A stretch of 40,064 bases of DNA from JAVWGW01 sp036655915 (GCA_036655915.1 JAVVPE010000010.1:1-40064), one strand, 5' to 3'. Positions 1 through 7,950 are shown, numbered from the stretch's first letter. Translations and numbers: made by a program. The notes: a model not told the origin generated them from the sequence alone.

Positions 1-25
1 TTCCATTCGAGGAGGTTGGTGCACT

Positions 26-1666
26 ATGGTGGAAAATGGAGCAGTTCAAACAAGGCGGTCATTCTTGAAGTCAGCCGGGGTTGTTCTTGCCGGTGCTACG
101 GCGCTTGGCGTTACGGGGTGCGCTGCACAAGGGGCGCAGGACAGCCAAGGGACGACAAAGCAAAAAGTCTCGTGGGACGAAGAGTATGATGCGATTATTG
201 TGGGGGCTGGTGCTGCGGGGCTGGCCACTGCGCTTACCGTCGCTACGGAGGGTGGTGAGACAACAGCGCTCTTGCTTGAAAAAAGCTCAGTTGAGTCGGG
301 TGGTGGAAACAGTCAATTTTCATCGGGAATGTGCATATTCACCGAACAGCTCGACAACTTTTATGAATACTTAAAAGAACTAAGGGGAGAGTTTACCTCA
401 ACGCCTGATGAGGTTCTTAAGGCCTTTGCTGTAGGTCTATCTGAAAACTATACCTGGCTCAAAGATATGGGTGCGAAGGAAGAGGATTTGCTCTATATCG
501 AAAACTTCGAATGGAAGGAACTGCCTCATTCGCAGACCCATAAAATCGTTTATTTTAACCCGAAGAACGAAACCGGCCCAAAGCATCTGGTTTTCTTTTT
601 GCTCGATAAAATTAAAGAATATCCAGAGCGAATTTTTGAAAAGACTGAATCTCAGCTTGTCGATTTGGTCCAGGATCCCGAGTCGAAAACTATCCTCGGG
701 GTTGTTTATACGCAAAAAGGGAAAACTATCTATGCCAAAGCTAAAAAAGGCGTTGTGATGACCTGTGGTGGGTTTGAGAGTGATGCAACAATGAAGCAGG
801 ATTATCTCAGTATGCCCATTTCCCACGCTGCGGCAGGCATTTCAAATACGGGGGATGGGCACAGAATTTGCAGTAGGATTGGTGCAGATTTTTGGCATAT
901 GAATAGTTTTGCTGGCCCCTGGACGAACGGTGTTGCGCTTGATGGATCCAAGATGCTTCCCTACAGAGGGTTAAGAAAGGCACAGGGAATCACGGTTGGC
1001 ATCAATGGTCGCCGGTTCTATATGGACTGGGAAGGCAGCACCATGTTTGAGGCAGACATCAAACAAGGAGATGATTTGTCTCTGCGTTATGGCTGCCGCC
1101 ATGGCGCTCAAAACTTTGGTGGCGACTATGCTCATTTGCCTTTACCGAGCACCACGTGGTTTGTCTTCGATGCAACGGGGCTGGCAAATGGCGCTTATTT
1201 AGGGTCAAAGACGGGGTCGGTCACTTCACAAAACAGTAAAAATTCCAATAATGCGGCTGACCCTGTCGCGGATGGTTTTGCTTATAAGGCGGATACCATA
1301 GAAGAATTGGCTAGTCAGATGGGTGTACCTGTTGGCGAACTCGCAAAGACGGTAGTAGTCTGGAACGAAAGTTGCGCAAATGGGGAAGACGAGTATTTTC
1401 ATCGCCCAGGAAGTGTCTTGCAGCCTATAATCCAGGCACCTTTCTATGCAGTTAAGTGCGTACCCGAAGTGCTTAATACTGACGGAGGGCCGCGGCGTGG
1501 GCCAGCTGCAGAAATAATTGATACTTACGGCAACCCTATTCCTCACCTGTATTCTGCGGGAGAGTTTGGTTCAGTATGGATGAATAAATATGAAGGGGCG
1601 GGTAATATTGCTGAATGTTGTGCGTTCGGACGTATCGCAGCGCGTAGTGTCCTTGAAAATAACTAA
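26..1666 (+). CDS. Tat-exported FAD-dependent reductase (fumarate reductase/flavocytochrome flavoprotein family)
   Basis: This is a 546-aa protein that starts at an ATG with GGAGG about ten bases upstream. It opens with a twin-arginine signal (TRRSFLK, R10-R11), a hydrophobic stretch and a VTGC lipobox-like site at about residue 32, so it is probably folded in the cytoplasm and exported, perhaps lipid-anchored. An FAD-binding Rossmann motif GAGAAG lies at 60-65, and the C-terminal part has the family's closing FAD segment (SAGEF...EGAGN...FGRIA). Members transfer electrons to fumarate, urocanate, steroids, phenolics and other organic acceptors. The usual fumarate reductase segment around the catalytic arginine (HGxNR) reads WMNKYEGAGN here, so fumarate is an unlikely substrate. 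No cytochrome gene is visible next to it; anything upstream lies outside the window. Family assignment is firm; the substrate is unknown. Confidence 0.9.
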   Translation: MVENGAVQTRRSFLKSAGVVLAGATALGVTGCAAQGAQDSQGTTKQKVSWDEEYDAIIVGAGAAGLATALTVATEGGETTALLLEKSSVESGGGNSQFSSGMCIFTEQLDNFYEYLKELRGEFTSTPDEVLKAFAVGLSENYTWLKDMGAKEEDLLYIENFEWKELPHSQTHKIVYFNPKNETGPKHLVFFLLDKIKEYPERIFEKTESQLVDLVQDPESKTILGVVYTQKGKTIYAKAKKGVVMTCGGFESDATMKQDYLSMPISHAAAGISNTGDGHRICSRIGADFWHMNSFAGPWTNGVALDGSKMLPYRGLRKAQGITVGINGRRFYMDWEGSTMFEADIKQGDDLSLRYGCRHGAQNFGGDYAHLPLPSTTWFVFDATGLANGAYLGSKTGSVTSQNSKNSNNAADPVADGFAYKADTIEELASQMGVPVGELAKTVVVWNESCANGEDEYFHRPGSVLQPIIQAPFYAVKCVPEVLNTDGGPRRGPAAEIIDTYGNPIPHLYSAGEFGSVWMNKYEGAGNIAECCAFGRIAARSVLENN

Positions 1667-1770
1667 TTCATTCTTGATGTTTTAACGAACCTGACGCGAT
1701 GCCGCTATGTGTTTATGCATTTCGGCAATACATTTTGGCTCTACCCGTCAATTTTGGGAGCAAACTACTT

Positions 1771-1805
1771 AAGCCACTCGACGCCCTCCCGTCGAGTGGC
1801 TTTTT
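1771..1805 (+). terminator. Rho-independent terminator after the flavoprotein gene
   Basis: A perfect 11-bp stem (GCCACTCGACG at 1773-1783 with its complement at 1790-1800) has a 6-nt loop and is followed directly by TTTTT. It lies about 105 bases after the flavoprotein stop. Confidence 0.9.
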
Positions 1806-1907
1806 AGGGAAAAGCATGCAGTAAGCTTCTCTTTGCACTAAACGAGGGCAAGCTTGCGATTTCGATATGCGTGGCACTCATAACGGCTTTGGGTTGCTCG
1901 TGTCGTT

Positions 1908-1913
1908 TATAAT
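1908..1913 (+). promoter_or_regulatory. -10 hexamer upstream of the flippase-like gene
   Basis: A consensus TATAAT lies about 27 bases before the GTG at 1940 and 66 before the ATG at 1979. No good -35 hexamer is seen at normal spacing, so the promoter is weak or activator-dependent, or the hexamer is chance. Confidence 0.35.
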
Positions 1914-1978
1914 GGGTTACGACAACACGACGGGGTGGCGTGCCCGGTGGGGCACTCGGGAAGGATTGCGCGCGCATA

Positions 1979-3439
1979 ATGGCTGATCAGCAGGGAAAAC
2001 AACGCAAGCCGACCTTTATTGAGCGTACGGTAAATGGCTGGTTCAATCGTCTTTTGGGGGCGGCTTCCGAAGGGTCGTTTGGCGCCCAGGAAGAACAATA
2101 CGCCGCCAATCGCACATCGCGTGACTACATTTGGAACACCGTCGGTATCACCGCTTGGGGCATGGTATTTCCTGCCCTTACTATCGTGGCCACGCAGCTT
2201 GTGGGCGTGGAGCAGGCCGGCATGTTTTCGATGGCGTTTGTGGTGGGCATGCTGCTTATGATCGTTGCCAACTACGGGGTGCGTACCTACCAGGTTTCCG
2301 ATATTGAAGAGGCGCATTCGTTTTCCGATTACCAGATAAATCGTCTGATTACCTGCGCTATCATGCTGCTTGTCGGCGGCATTTACTGCGCGGTGCGTGG
2401 CTATGGCGAAGATATGCTGGTCATCAGCATGGGCGTGTATTCCTATAAGATGATCGACGGTTTGGCCGATGTCTATGAAGGGCGCTTGCAGCAGATGGGC
2501 AAGCTTTATCTGGCGGGCATTTCTCAGGCAGTGCGCTCGATTTTGGTTCTGATTGTGTTTTCGTTATGCCTGCTCATCACCCATAATTTAGCCGTATCCA
2601 GCGTTGCAATGGCGCTTGCTGCCCTGGTTTCGTTTGTGCTTTTTACGCTGCCCCTCGCTTTGCTGGAAACGCCGAAATCCCGCACCTTTAATGCGGGGTG
2701 CATCCGCGCGCTTTTTAAGCAGTGTTTCCCCTTGTTTTTGGCTCTGTTTCTTTATGCGCTCGTCGACAACATGCCCAAGTTCGTTATGGAAGGTGTCTTA
2801 AGTTACGATAACCAACTGTATTTCAACGCGCTTTATTTCCCCGCGCAAGGGATTTTGCTGACCATTGGGCTTATCTATAAGCCGCAGCTTGTGCGCATGA
2901 CTAATCTGTGGGCTGATGTGGAAAAACGCAAGCGATTCGACCTTATGATGGTGGTGGTGCTTGCCCTTATCATCGCGCTGACACTGGGTATGATTTTTGT
3001 CATGGGATGGATTGGTATTCCCGTGATGAGCTTCATGTACGGCATCGATTTCGAGCAGTTTCGGGGGCTGTGCTTCATCATGCTGGTGGCGGGCGGCGTT
3101 ACGGCGGCCATCGATTTTCTTTACCAGGTAATCACCGTGCTGCGCCAGCAAAAAGCGGTGACGAAGCTGTACCTGATCGCCTTTGGTTTCTCGCTGTTTA
3201 TACCCATCCTGCTGGTGCAATTCACCGGCCTACCGGGCATCGTTATCGGCTACCTTATCGTGATGAGCATCCTGCTGGTGTTGTTGGTGTGGGAATACCT
3301 GCGCATCCGCCTGGGCTATTTCCACGAGGCCAAAGCGCAATCCAAGCAGGGGGAGCCTCAGTTGCGCCCCAGCGAACTGCGCGCACAACGCGATCGCCTC
3401 AAACAACATCGCGGCAGCGGCGTAAACAAGGATTCCTAA
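1979..3439 (+). CDS. Polysaccharide/lipid-linked oligosaccharide flippase-like membrane protein (MOP/Wzx type)
   Basis: This polytopic membrane protein of 486 aa has about 12-14 hydrophobic segments, from roughly residue 45 to 455. It has a charged N-terminus and a hydrophilic, Arg/Gln-rich cytoplasmic tail of about 40 residues. Length, topology and segment spacing fit the oligosaccharide flippase branch of the MOP superfamily (Wzx/RfbX-like), which moves undecaprenyl-linked glycans across the membrane. No glycosyltransferase genes are adjacent, so the substrate cannot be inferred. I chose the ATG at 1979 (AGGA 13 bases upstream); an in-frame GTG at 1940 would add 13 residues and cannot be excluded. 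The gene stands alone between a terminator and a regulated gene. Confidence 0.75.
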   Translation: MADQQGKQRKPTFIERTVNGWFNRLLGAASEGSFGAQEEQYAANRTSRDYIWNTVGITAWGMVFPALTIVATQLVGVEQAGMFSMAFVVGMLLMIVANYGVRTYQVSDIEEAHSFSDYQINRLITCAIMLLVGGIYCAVRGYGEDMLVISMGVYSYKMIDGLADVYEGRLQQMGKLYLAGISQAVRSILVLIVFSLCLLITHNLAVSSVAMALAALVSFVLFTLPLALLETPKSRTFNAGCIRALFKQCFPLFLALFLYALVDNMPKFVMEGVLSYDNQLYFNALYFPAQGILLTIGLIYKPQLVRMTNLWADVEKRKRFDLMMVVVLALIIALTLGMIFVMGWIGIPVMSFMYGIDFEQFRGLCFIMLVAGGVTAAIDFLYQVITVLRQQKAVTKLYLIAFGFSLFIPILLVQFTGLPGIVIGYLIVMSILLVLLVWEYLRIRLGYFHEAKAQSKQGEPQLRPSELRAQRDRLKQHRGSGVNKDS

Positions 3440-3481
3440 AACCATTCGTTTTCCGCAACCTGTCTTTTAGTACTGTAGATG

Positions 3482-3487
3482 TATACT
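3482..3487 (+). promoter_or_regulatory. -10 hexamer overlapped by the CTTAGGAA array
   Basis: TATACT matches the -10 consensus at five of six positions, and its last two bases are the first bases of the repeat array. A start of transcription near 3494 would fall inside the array, the geometry expected of a repressor operator. The -35 region is not convincing. Confidence 0.4.
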
Positions 3488-3522
3488 TAGGAACTTAGGA
3501 ACTTTACTTAGGAACTTAGGAA
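3486..3522 (+). repeat. Four direct copies of CTTAGGAA in two tandem pairs, 21-bp phase
   Basis: Copies lie at 3486-3493, 3494-3501, 3507-3514 and 3515-3522. They form two 16-bp tandem pairs separated by 5 bases (CTTTA), so the pairs recur every 21 bp, two turns of the helix. The array lies in the leader of the AlbA-domain gene and overlaps its -10, which suggests an operator. A matching array follows the gene. Confidence 0.85.
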
Positions 3523-3565
3523 CTTTTACTCATCCAGTACCTCAGTAGTAAAGAAAGCGAACAGC

Positions 3566-5062
3566 ATGAGCATTAACAACGATGAAGAACTGGCTTGTGC
3601 GGTAGATCGCATGCGCGAAGCGGGAACAGACCTTGCGGAATGGGAGCTGAAAAGCGCTGCGGGTGGGTTTCCCAAGACGACCACAGACACGATATCTGCC
3701 TTTGCAAACACCAATGGTGGTTCGATTGTTTTTGGGATCACCGAGAAGGGGTTTCATTCCGTTGATTCTCTCGATGTGAAAGAGATTCAAGCAAAATGTG
3801 CTCAGGCTGCGCGCGAACTTGTCGTTCCTGCAGTACCTATTGATATTGAAGTGTTGTTCTATGAAAGCAGACCGGTAGTGGTTGCAAATATTCCAGAGTT
3901 ACCTACTAGGAAAAAGCCCTGTTATGTGAAAAAGCTAGGTCAAGTCGATGGCACCTACATCAGAGCTGGTGACGGTGACCACAAAATGTCTCTTTATGAG
4001 ATTGATCGCTTTATCGAAAATCAGCAGAGAAGCGCGCGCAACGATGCCGTTATCGTTCCCGAAGCTACAATGGGCGATTTTGATCCAAAAATCATGAGCG
4101 AATGGTTGTCGCTCGCTCGCTCTTCCTCTTTTGGGCGGATGGATAGCATGGATGATGCGACCATTCTTGCCAATAAGCGCGTGGTCGCAGTAGATGATGA
4201 AGGGGTTGTTCGGCCGACAGTGGCTGGCCTGCTGGCTATGGGCTCCTATCCCCAAAAATACTTCCCTCGGCTTGATGTGGTATTTACAAGTTACCCGGGT
4301 ACATCGAAGGGCATTCCAAACCAGTCCGGTAGCCGCTTTACCGATGCTGTGAACATTGACGGCCCGATTCCTGAGATGATTGTTGCAGCCGTCAAAACCG
4401 TCTCGCGCAATATGAAGCATGGAGCCATTGTAAAAGGGGCTCTACGCGAAGATGTTCCAGATTATCCGCTTCCCGCCGTTCGTGAAGCGGTTGCAAATGC
4501 CCTTATGCATAGGGATTATTCTGCTGAATCGCAGGGGACGCCAGTGATCGTAGACCTTTATCCCGATCGACTTGAGATAACGAACCCGGGAGGTTTATAC
4601 GGCTCGTTAACCGTTGAGTCTTTGGGAACTAAGGGCACTACAACATCACGAAATCAATTCATGTCAAGGGTGCTGGAGGATGTCTCTTTCACCGATTACG
4701 ACGGCAGTACTGGACACGTTGTGGAAAACCGTGGAAGTGGGTATCCCACTATTACTGGCGAACTAGAAAAAGCGCTCATGGCAAAGCCAATTGTTCTTAG
4801 TAGTCTTGATGAGTTCAAGATTATATTCAGGCATCGCAGCATGACCGAACAGGAAGGTGCTGGATACTCGAAGTCGAATGTTGAAGAGGCGATTATTGAC
4901 TATTTTACCAAGCGTGAAAGCGTTTCGAAATCGGAAATCGCGCGCGCTGCGGGAATCTCGCCTAAGACGGCTATGGTGTATGTTAATCGATTGATAGACG
5001 AGGGGATAGTCGAGGGCATTGGTTCGAGGAATAGCCCGAAGCGCCGCTATCGCATGTCTTGA
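3566..5062 (+). CDS. AlbA_2/Schlafen-like ATP-binding protein with C-terminal winged helix (putative autoregulator)
   Basis: This 498-aa protein has an N-terminal AlbA_2 domain at about residues 20-140, with the family's E..LK and NTNGGSIVFGI signatures. A HATPase-type C-terminal domain follows at about 250-400, with HRDYS and LEITNPGGL motifs and the VENRGSGYP segment. A winged helix-turn-helix closes it at about 430-498 (KSEIARAAGISPKTAMVYVNRL region). Such proteins are usually annotated as putative transcriptional regulators or RNA-binding ATP-binding proteins; their biochemical role is poorly known, and several AlbA/Schlafen-type proteins occur in defence islands. The gene is monocistronic and lower in GC than its neighbours. 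It is flanked on both sides by arrays of one 8-bp word, so I infer that its winged helix binds that word and controls its own gene. Confidence 0.85.
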   Translation: MSINNDEELACAVDRMREAGTDLAEWELKSAAGGFPKTTTDTISAFANTNGGSIVFGITEKGFHSVDSLDVKEIQAKCAQAARELVVPAVPIDIEVLFYESRPVVVANIPELPTRKKPCYVKKLGQVDGTYIRAGDGDHKMSLYEIDRFIENQQRSARNDAVIVPEATMGDFDPKIMSEWLSLARSSSFGRMDSMDDATILANKRVVAVDDEGVVRPTVAGLLAMGSYPQKYFPRLDVVFTSYPGTSKGIPNQSGSRFTDAVNIDGPIPEMIVAAVKTVSRNMKHGAIVKGALREDVPDYPLPAVREAVANALMHRDYSAESQGTPVIVDLYPDRLEITNPGGLYGSLTVESLGTKGTTTSRNQFMSRVLEDVSFTDYDGSTGHVVENRGSGYPTITGELEKALMAKPIVLSSLDEFKIIFRHRSMTEQEGAGYSKSNVEEAIIDYFTKRESVSKSEIARAAGISPKTAMVYVNRLIDEGIVEGIGSRNSPKRRYRMS

Positions 5063-5064
5063 CA

Positions 5065-5139
5065 CTTAGGAACCTACTTAGGAACCCACTTCCTAAGTTC
5101 CTAAGTAAACTTCCTAAGTTCCTAAGTAAACTTCCTAAG
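5065..5139. repeat. Downstream CTTAGGAA/TTCCTAAG array (two forward, five inverted copies)
   Basis: The array begins three bases after the AlbA gene's stop. Forward copies lie at 5065-5072 and 5077-5084; inverted copies at 5090-5097, 5098-5105, 5111-5118, 5119-5126 and 5132-5139. The inverted copies again form 16-bp pairs with 5-base spacers (TAAAC), giving the same 21-bp phase as the upstream array. Forward and inverted parts can also form hairpins, so it may double as a transcript end. Confidence 0.85.
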
Positions 5140-5530
5140 TACTCATAACCCACACGGCGCAGTGTAATCACGAAACGCTCTTTTTAGCAGCTAGCACCGC
5201 TTTCCTCGCATGTTTTGGTGGGGTGTAATCTGCGGCAAAAATAAGCAGATTTGTTGAAGAGGCGCCGTTGGGCGAAAAATCTTGAGGGGCGATTATTGAT
5301 AAAACCGTATTTTTGCGAACCGTTATGCAATTAGGGGAAAATCCCCCCACGAAGTTCGCTGCGTTTACCGGGTGCACCGCGCGGGAAAAAATCGGCAGCG
5401 CCAATCACAACTAGGCCAATTCACCAGGTGAAACAGCAGCATTTTCCCCCTGCCACCGCACGACAAAACGCAAGCAATCACCCCGCAGCAAGTTCGCAAT
5501 TCCCCCCGCTTCATTCATGTTTTACGGCGA
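5140..5530. other. Intergenic stretch without a supported gene
   Basis: There are about 390 bases between the repeat array and the RidA-type gene's promoter. A 78-codon open frame on the minus strand (5168-5404) has no ribosome binding site or recognisable domain that I can see. A small hairpin (GGGGA-AAA-TCCCC, near 5334) is present. Nothing else is supported. Confidence 0.4.
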
Positions 5531-5559
5531 TTGACAATTTTTGCGGGGTAGGGTCTAAT
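5531..5559 (+). promoter_or_regulatory. Sigma70-type promoter of the triple RidA gene
   Basis: TTGACA (5531-5536) is followed after exactly 17 bases by TCTAAT (5554-5559), 49 bases before the start codon. This is the best consensus promoter in the window and suggests strong, unregulated expression. Confidence 0.75.
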
Positions 5560-5607
5560 GCACCTGCAAATGCATCCGTCAACAAATAATTAAAGAGGGG
5601 TACTTAC

Positions 5608-6876
5608 ATGAGCGATGACAACGTAGTAGTAGCGCGCAACACGGAAAATGCACCGACCAGTTCTCTGTACGCGCAAACGGCAGCTTTTTCTCATTACAAC
5701 AACCTTGCGGCTCAGTTGCCTATCGACCCGAAGTCGGGCGCTTTGGTGCCTGGTGGCGTGAAATCGCAGGCCAAGCAGTGCTTCGCCAACATTGAAGCCG
5801 TTGCAAAAAGCATCGACCACACCTTGACCGACGTGGCTCGCATCACCATTTTCCTCGCTGATATCGAAGATATGGACGCTGTGGACGAAGTATACAAATC
5901 CTTCTTCACCACCTATGTTCCTTCTCGCACGGTCGTGGCTGTTGCCGCCTTGCCGATGGGCGCGCTGGTTCAGGTTGAAGCCCTTCTTGTCAACGGCGAA
6001 GGCACCATCCCCAACGCACCTCAGGCGGGCGACCTTATCAAGTACACCAACAATACCGCCAATGCCCCGATGAGCGTTCTGTCCACGCAGTCTGTGGCCT
6101 TCTCGCACTACAACAACATCACCGCCCAGCTGCCTCTTGACCCCAAATCCGGCCAGATCGTTATCGGTGGCGTGCAAGAGCAGACCGCACAGTGCCTGAA
6201 AAACATCAAGGCAATCCTGGAAAGCATCGACGTTCCCTTTGACGACATTGTCAAAATCACCATTTTCCTGAAAAACCTCTCCGATGTCGAAGCGGTCAAC
6301 GAAGTCTACTCACGCTTCTTCCCCGATTCCGCCATCGCTCGCGCCGTAGCCTATGTGCCCGCGCGCACCGTGGTTGAAGTTGCTGCTCTGCCCATGCACG
6401 CTCTGGTGCAGGTCGAAGCCGTTGTGTCCCATGGCGACGGCACCCCTCCGCAGGCTGTCGAAGCTCGTCACGGCCTCATCATCGAAGCTTGCAACACCGA
6501 AGCCGCACCGCTGTGCCCGCTTTCCTCACAGGCTGTTGCCTTCTCGCACTACAACAACATTTCGGCTCAGCTGGGCATCGACCCGCAGTCGGGCAAGCTG
6601 GTTGCTGGTGGCGTGAAAGAACAGGCCATCCAGTGCTTCAGCAACATCAAGGCCATCATCGAAAACTGCGATCACGTTATGGAAGATGCCGTTAAAATCA
6701 ACATCTACCTGAAGAATATCGCTGATCTTGATGCCGTCAACGAAGTGTACGCAAGCATCTTCCCCGCGGCCGCTCCTGCGCGTCGCGTGGTGGGCACCGC
6801 AACCCTGCCGATGGACGCTGTCGTTTCGATCGACGCCATCTTCGGCAACGCTGAAGGCACCCCTCCGGTTGCCTAG
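5608..6876 (+). CDS. Protein of three fused RidA/YjgF domains (predicted enamine/imine deaminase)
   Basis: This 422-aa protein contains three RidA-type domains in a row, at about residues 8-135, 145-285 and 293-420. Each has the family's opening (PxSxxxQ..AFSHYNN), the LPxDPKSG turn and the closing RxVVxVAxLPMxAxVxxE/D strand. RidA family enzymes hydrolyse reactive enamines and imines such as 2-aminoacrylate made by PLP enzymes. The active site sits between subunits of a homotrimer and uses the arginine in the closing segment, which is kept in all three domains (SRTVV, ARTVV, ARRVV). The following Glu is Asp in domain 3. Single-domain RidA is about 130 aa, so this is a covalent trimer in sequence terms. 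It starts at ATG 5608 with GAGGGG upstream, and is monocistronic with its own promoter and terminator. Confidence 0.85.
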   Translation: MSDDNVVVARNTENAPTSSLYAQTAAFSHYNNLAAQLPIDPKSGALVPGGVKSQAKQCFANIEAVAKSIDHTLTDVARITIFLADIEDMDAVDEVYKSFFTTYVPSRTVVAVAALPMGALVQVEALLVNGEGTIPNAPQAGDLIKYTNNTANAPMSVLSTQSVAFSHYNNITAQLPLDPKSGQIVIGGVQEQTAQCLKNIKAILESIDVPFDDIVKITIFLKNLSDVEAVNEVYSRFFPDSAIARAVAYVPARTVVEVAALPMHALVQVEAVVSHGDGTPPQAVEARHGLIIEACNTEAAPLCPLSSQAVAFSHYNNISAQLGIDPQSGKLVAGGVKEQAIQCFSNIKAIIENCDHVMEDAVKINIYLKNIADLDAVNEVYASIFPAAAPARRVVGTATLPMDAVVSIDAIFGNAEGTPPVA

Positions 6877-7000
6877 TGTCTAGTTTTGCCTAGGGAAGGG
6901 TAGGGCGCAAAAAGCCTCAACCCTTTCAGCCTCGCTCGCTTAGACGCAGGCTAGTGCCGCCCTCCGGCGCACCCAAGCCTAAGCCCCCTGCACCACCAAC

Positions 7001-7035
7001 AAAAGCTACCCCAGAACCCCGGGGTAGCTTTTGCT
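7001..7035 (+). terminator. Rho-independent terminator after the triple RidA gene
   Basis: A perfect 12-bp stem (AAAAGCTACCCC at 7001-7012, complement at 7021-7032) has an 8-nt loop and ends in a T-rich tract. The A-rich 5' side means it could also work on the other strand. Confidence 0.85.
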
Positions 7036-7064
7036 TTTGCCAAAGGGGATTTTTTCGCCTGCAT

Positions 7065-7141
7065 CGCGCAGTCATCCTAACAACTTTGCGCCACACCAAA
7101 ACCTTTCTCCGGTTTTGGTTCTAAGTGTTGCGCCGCACCCC
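7065..7141. repeat. Dispersed intergenic repeat, copy A
   Basis: This is a 77-bp element about 87% identical by eye to 7836-7911. It contains a 9-bp hairpin (ACCAAAACC / GGTTTTGGT). Both copies lie on the same strand and bracket the winged-helix remnant. Confidence 0.7.
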
Positions 7142-7266
7142 AGCAAACCGTAGGGATCAACCTGCGAATCTACCCCCCGCCGTTTTTCGCTAAGATATTA
7201 AGGTATTTTATATGCGGTGATTGACGAAACAGCGCCAAATAAGTAAAGTGAAGCAAGTGATACGGC

Positions 7267-7560
7267 TTGGATTCTCTACGGAGGCCAAGGCTGAGGAAGG
7301 TCGCTTACTTTTATAGTAGGTGGCCTTTTCTCATGTTAGGAGTAGTTTTGTCAAAGCCATTTCAGACAATTGCTGCTGTGCAGTATGTCTATGGAAAAGG
7401 CAAAGTTTCCGCAAGGGAGCTTGCTGAATTGACGGGAAGAAGTGGGCGTACAGCTAGCACGACCTTGAAAGGACTTGCGGAAAAGAATATTCTCAAGTGG
7501 CACGGAACAAACTTAAATGATCCTTCACAGTACTATACTTTGACGAGTATTTCGGAGTAA
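7267..7560 (+). CDS. Small winged-helix protein, probably the surviving C-terminus of an AlbA-type regulator
   Basis: The open frame from a TTG at 7267 gives 97 aa; the first ATG in frame (7333) would give 75 aa beginning MLGVVLSKPF. Residues 35-95 read as a winged helix-turn-helix (VSARELAELTGRSGRTASTTLKGL region, then a wing ending in YYTL). This resembles the C-terminal DNA-binding part of AlbA/HATPase or Fic-type regulators, whose N-terminal domains are missing here. Neither start has a clear ribosome binding site. Like the complete AlbA gene at 3566, it is followed directly by direct repeats, which supports a shared origin. It could be a functional small DNA-binding protein or a decayed remnant; I cannot tell which. 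Confidence 0.5.
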   Translation: MDSLRRPRLRKVAYFYSRWPFLMLGVVLSKPFQTIAAVQYVYGKGKVSARELAELTGRSGRTASTTLKGLAEKNILKWHGTNLNDPSQYYTLTSISE

Positions 7561-7585
7561 TTTCGAACCTTTTCGAACCTTTTCG
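7561..7585 (+). repeat. Direct repeat TTTCGAACCT, two and a half copies
   Basis: Copies at 7561-7570 and 7571-7580, plus TTTCG at 7581-7585, start at the base after the winged-helix gene's stop. The word differs from the CTTAGGAA word near the AlbA gene but has the same position relative to its gene. Confidence 0.75.
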
Positions 7586-7741
7586 CAGTTCTTTCAAAGC
7601 GGGTCCAAAATACCTGCTTACTTAAAGAGAAATGAGGGGGAGCTTGTAACCTCTAGTGCAATCCCAGATCAAGAAGCTACCGTCTAAGAAGGGCACCCCT
7701 AAAGAATAGGGGCTATGTCACTACAAGAAATATACAACGAA

Positions 7742-7783
7742 AAACGACCGTTTATCCAGTTGGGCAAGGGTAAACGGTCGTTT
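7742..7783. terminator. Strong hairpin, possible bidirectional terminator
   Basis: AAACGACCGTTTA (7742-7754) pairs perfectly with 7771-7783, flanked by A-rich and T-rich bases. It could end transcription from either side; there is only a short T-tract on the plus strand. Confidence 0.5.
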
Positions 7784-7835
7784 GTTACTGCGGAAAACAG
7801 GATGTTAAGCAGCAAAAATTTTACGCGAATTGACC

Positions 7836-7911
7836 CGCGCAGTCACCCCAACAGCTTTGCACCACACCAAAACCTCTCTCCAGTTTTGGTCCAAGTGTTG
7901 CGCACCACCCC
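7836..7911. repeat. Dispersed intergenic repeat, copy B
   Basis: This is the second copy of the element at 7065-7141, with about nine substitutions and one indel. Its hairpin keeps 8 bp (ACCAAAAC / GTTTTGGT). A short open frame reading through it (7715-7927) is not supported as a gene. Confidence 0.7.
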
Positions 7912-7921
7912 ATTCCTGGTG

Positions 7922-7950
7922 TTGTGATCTTCTTTGCCGTGTGCTAGGAT
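7922..7950 (+). promoter_or_regulatory. Promoter of the Abi-associated RNA and Abi gene
   Basis: TTGTGA (7922-7927), a 17-base spacer and TAGGAT (7945-7950) place the start of transcription near 7957, just before two hairpins and about 74 bases before the Abi start codon. Confidence 0.6.

Noticed and set aside
3486..5139. CTTAGGAA arrays as a CRISPR array
   Set aside because: Units are 8 bp with 0-5 bp spacing and no unique spacers; no cas genes are near.
5168..5404. 78-codon minus-strand frame as a gene
   Set aside because: No ribosome binding site, no domain and no operon context; an open frame of this length is common by chance here.
7715..7927. 70-codon frame as a gene
   Set aside because: It runs through a strong hairpin and the second copy of the dispersed repeat, so it is not protein-coding in character.
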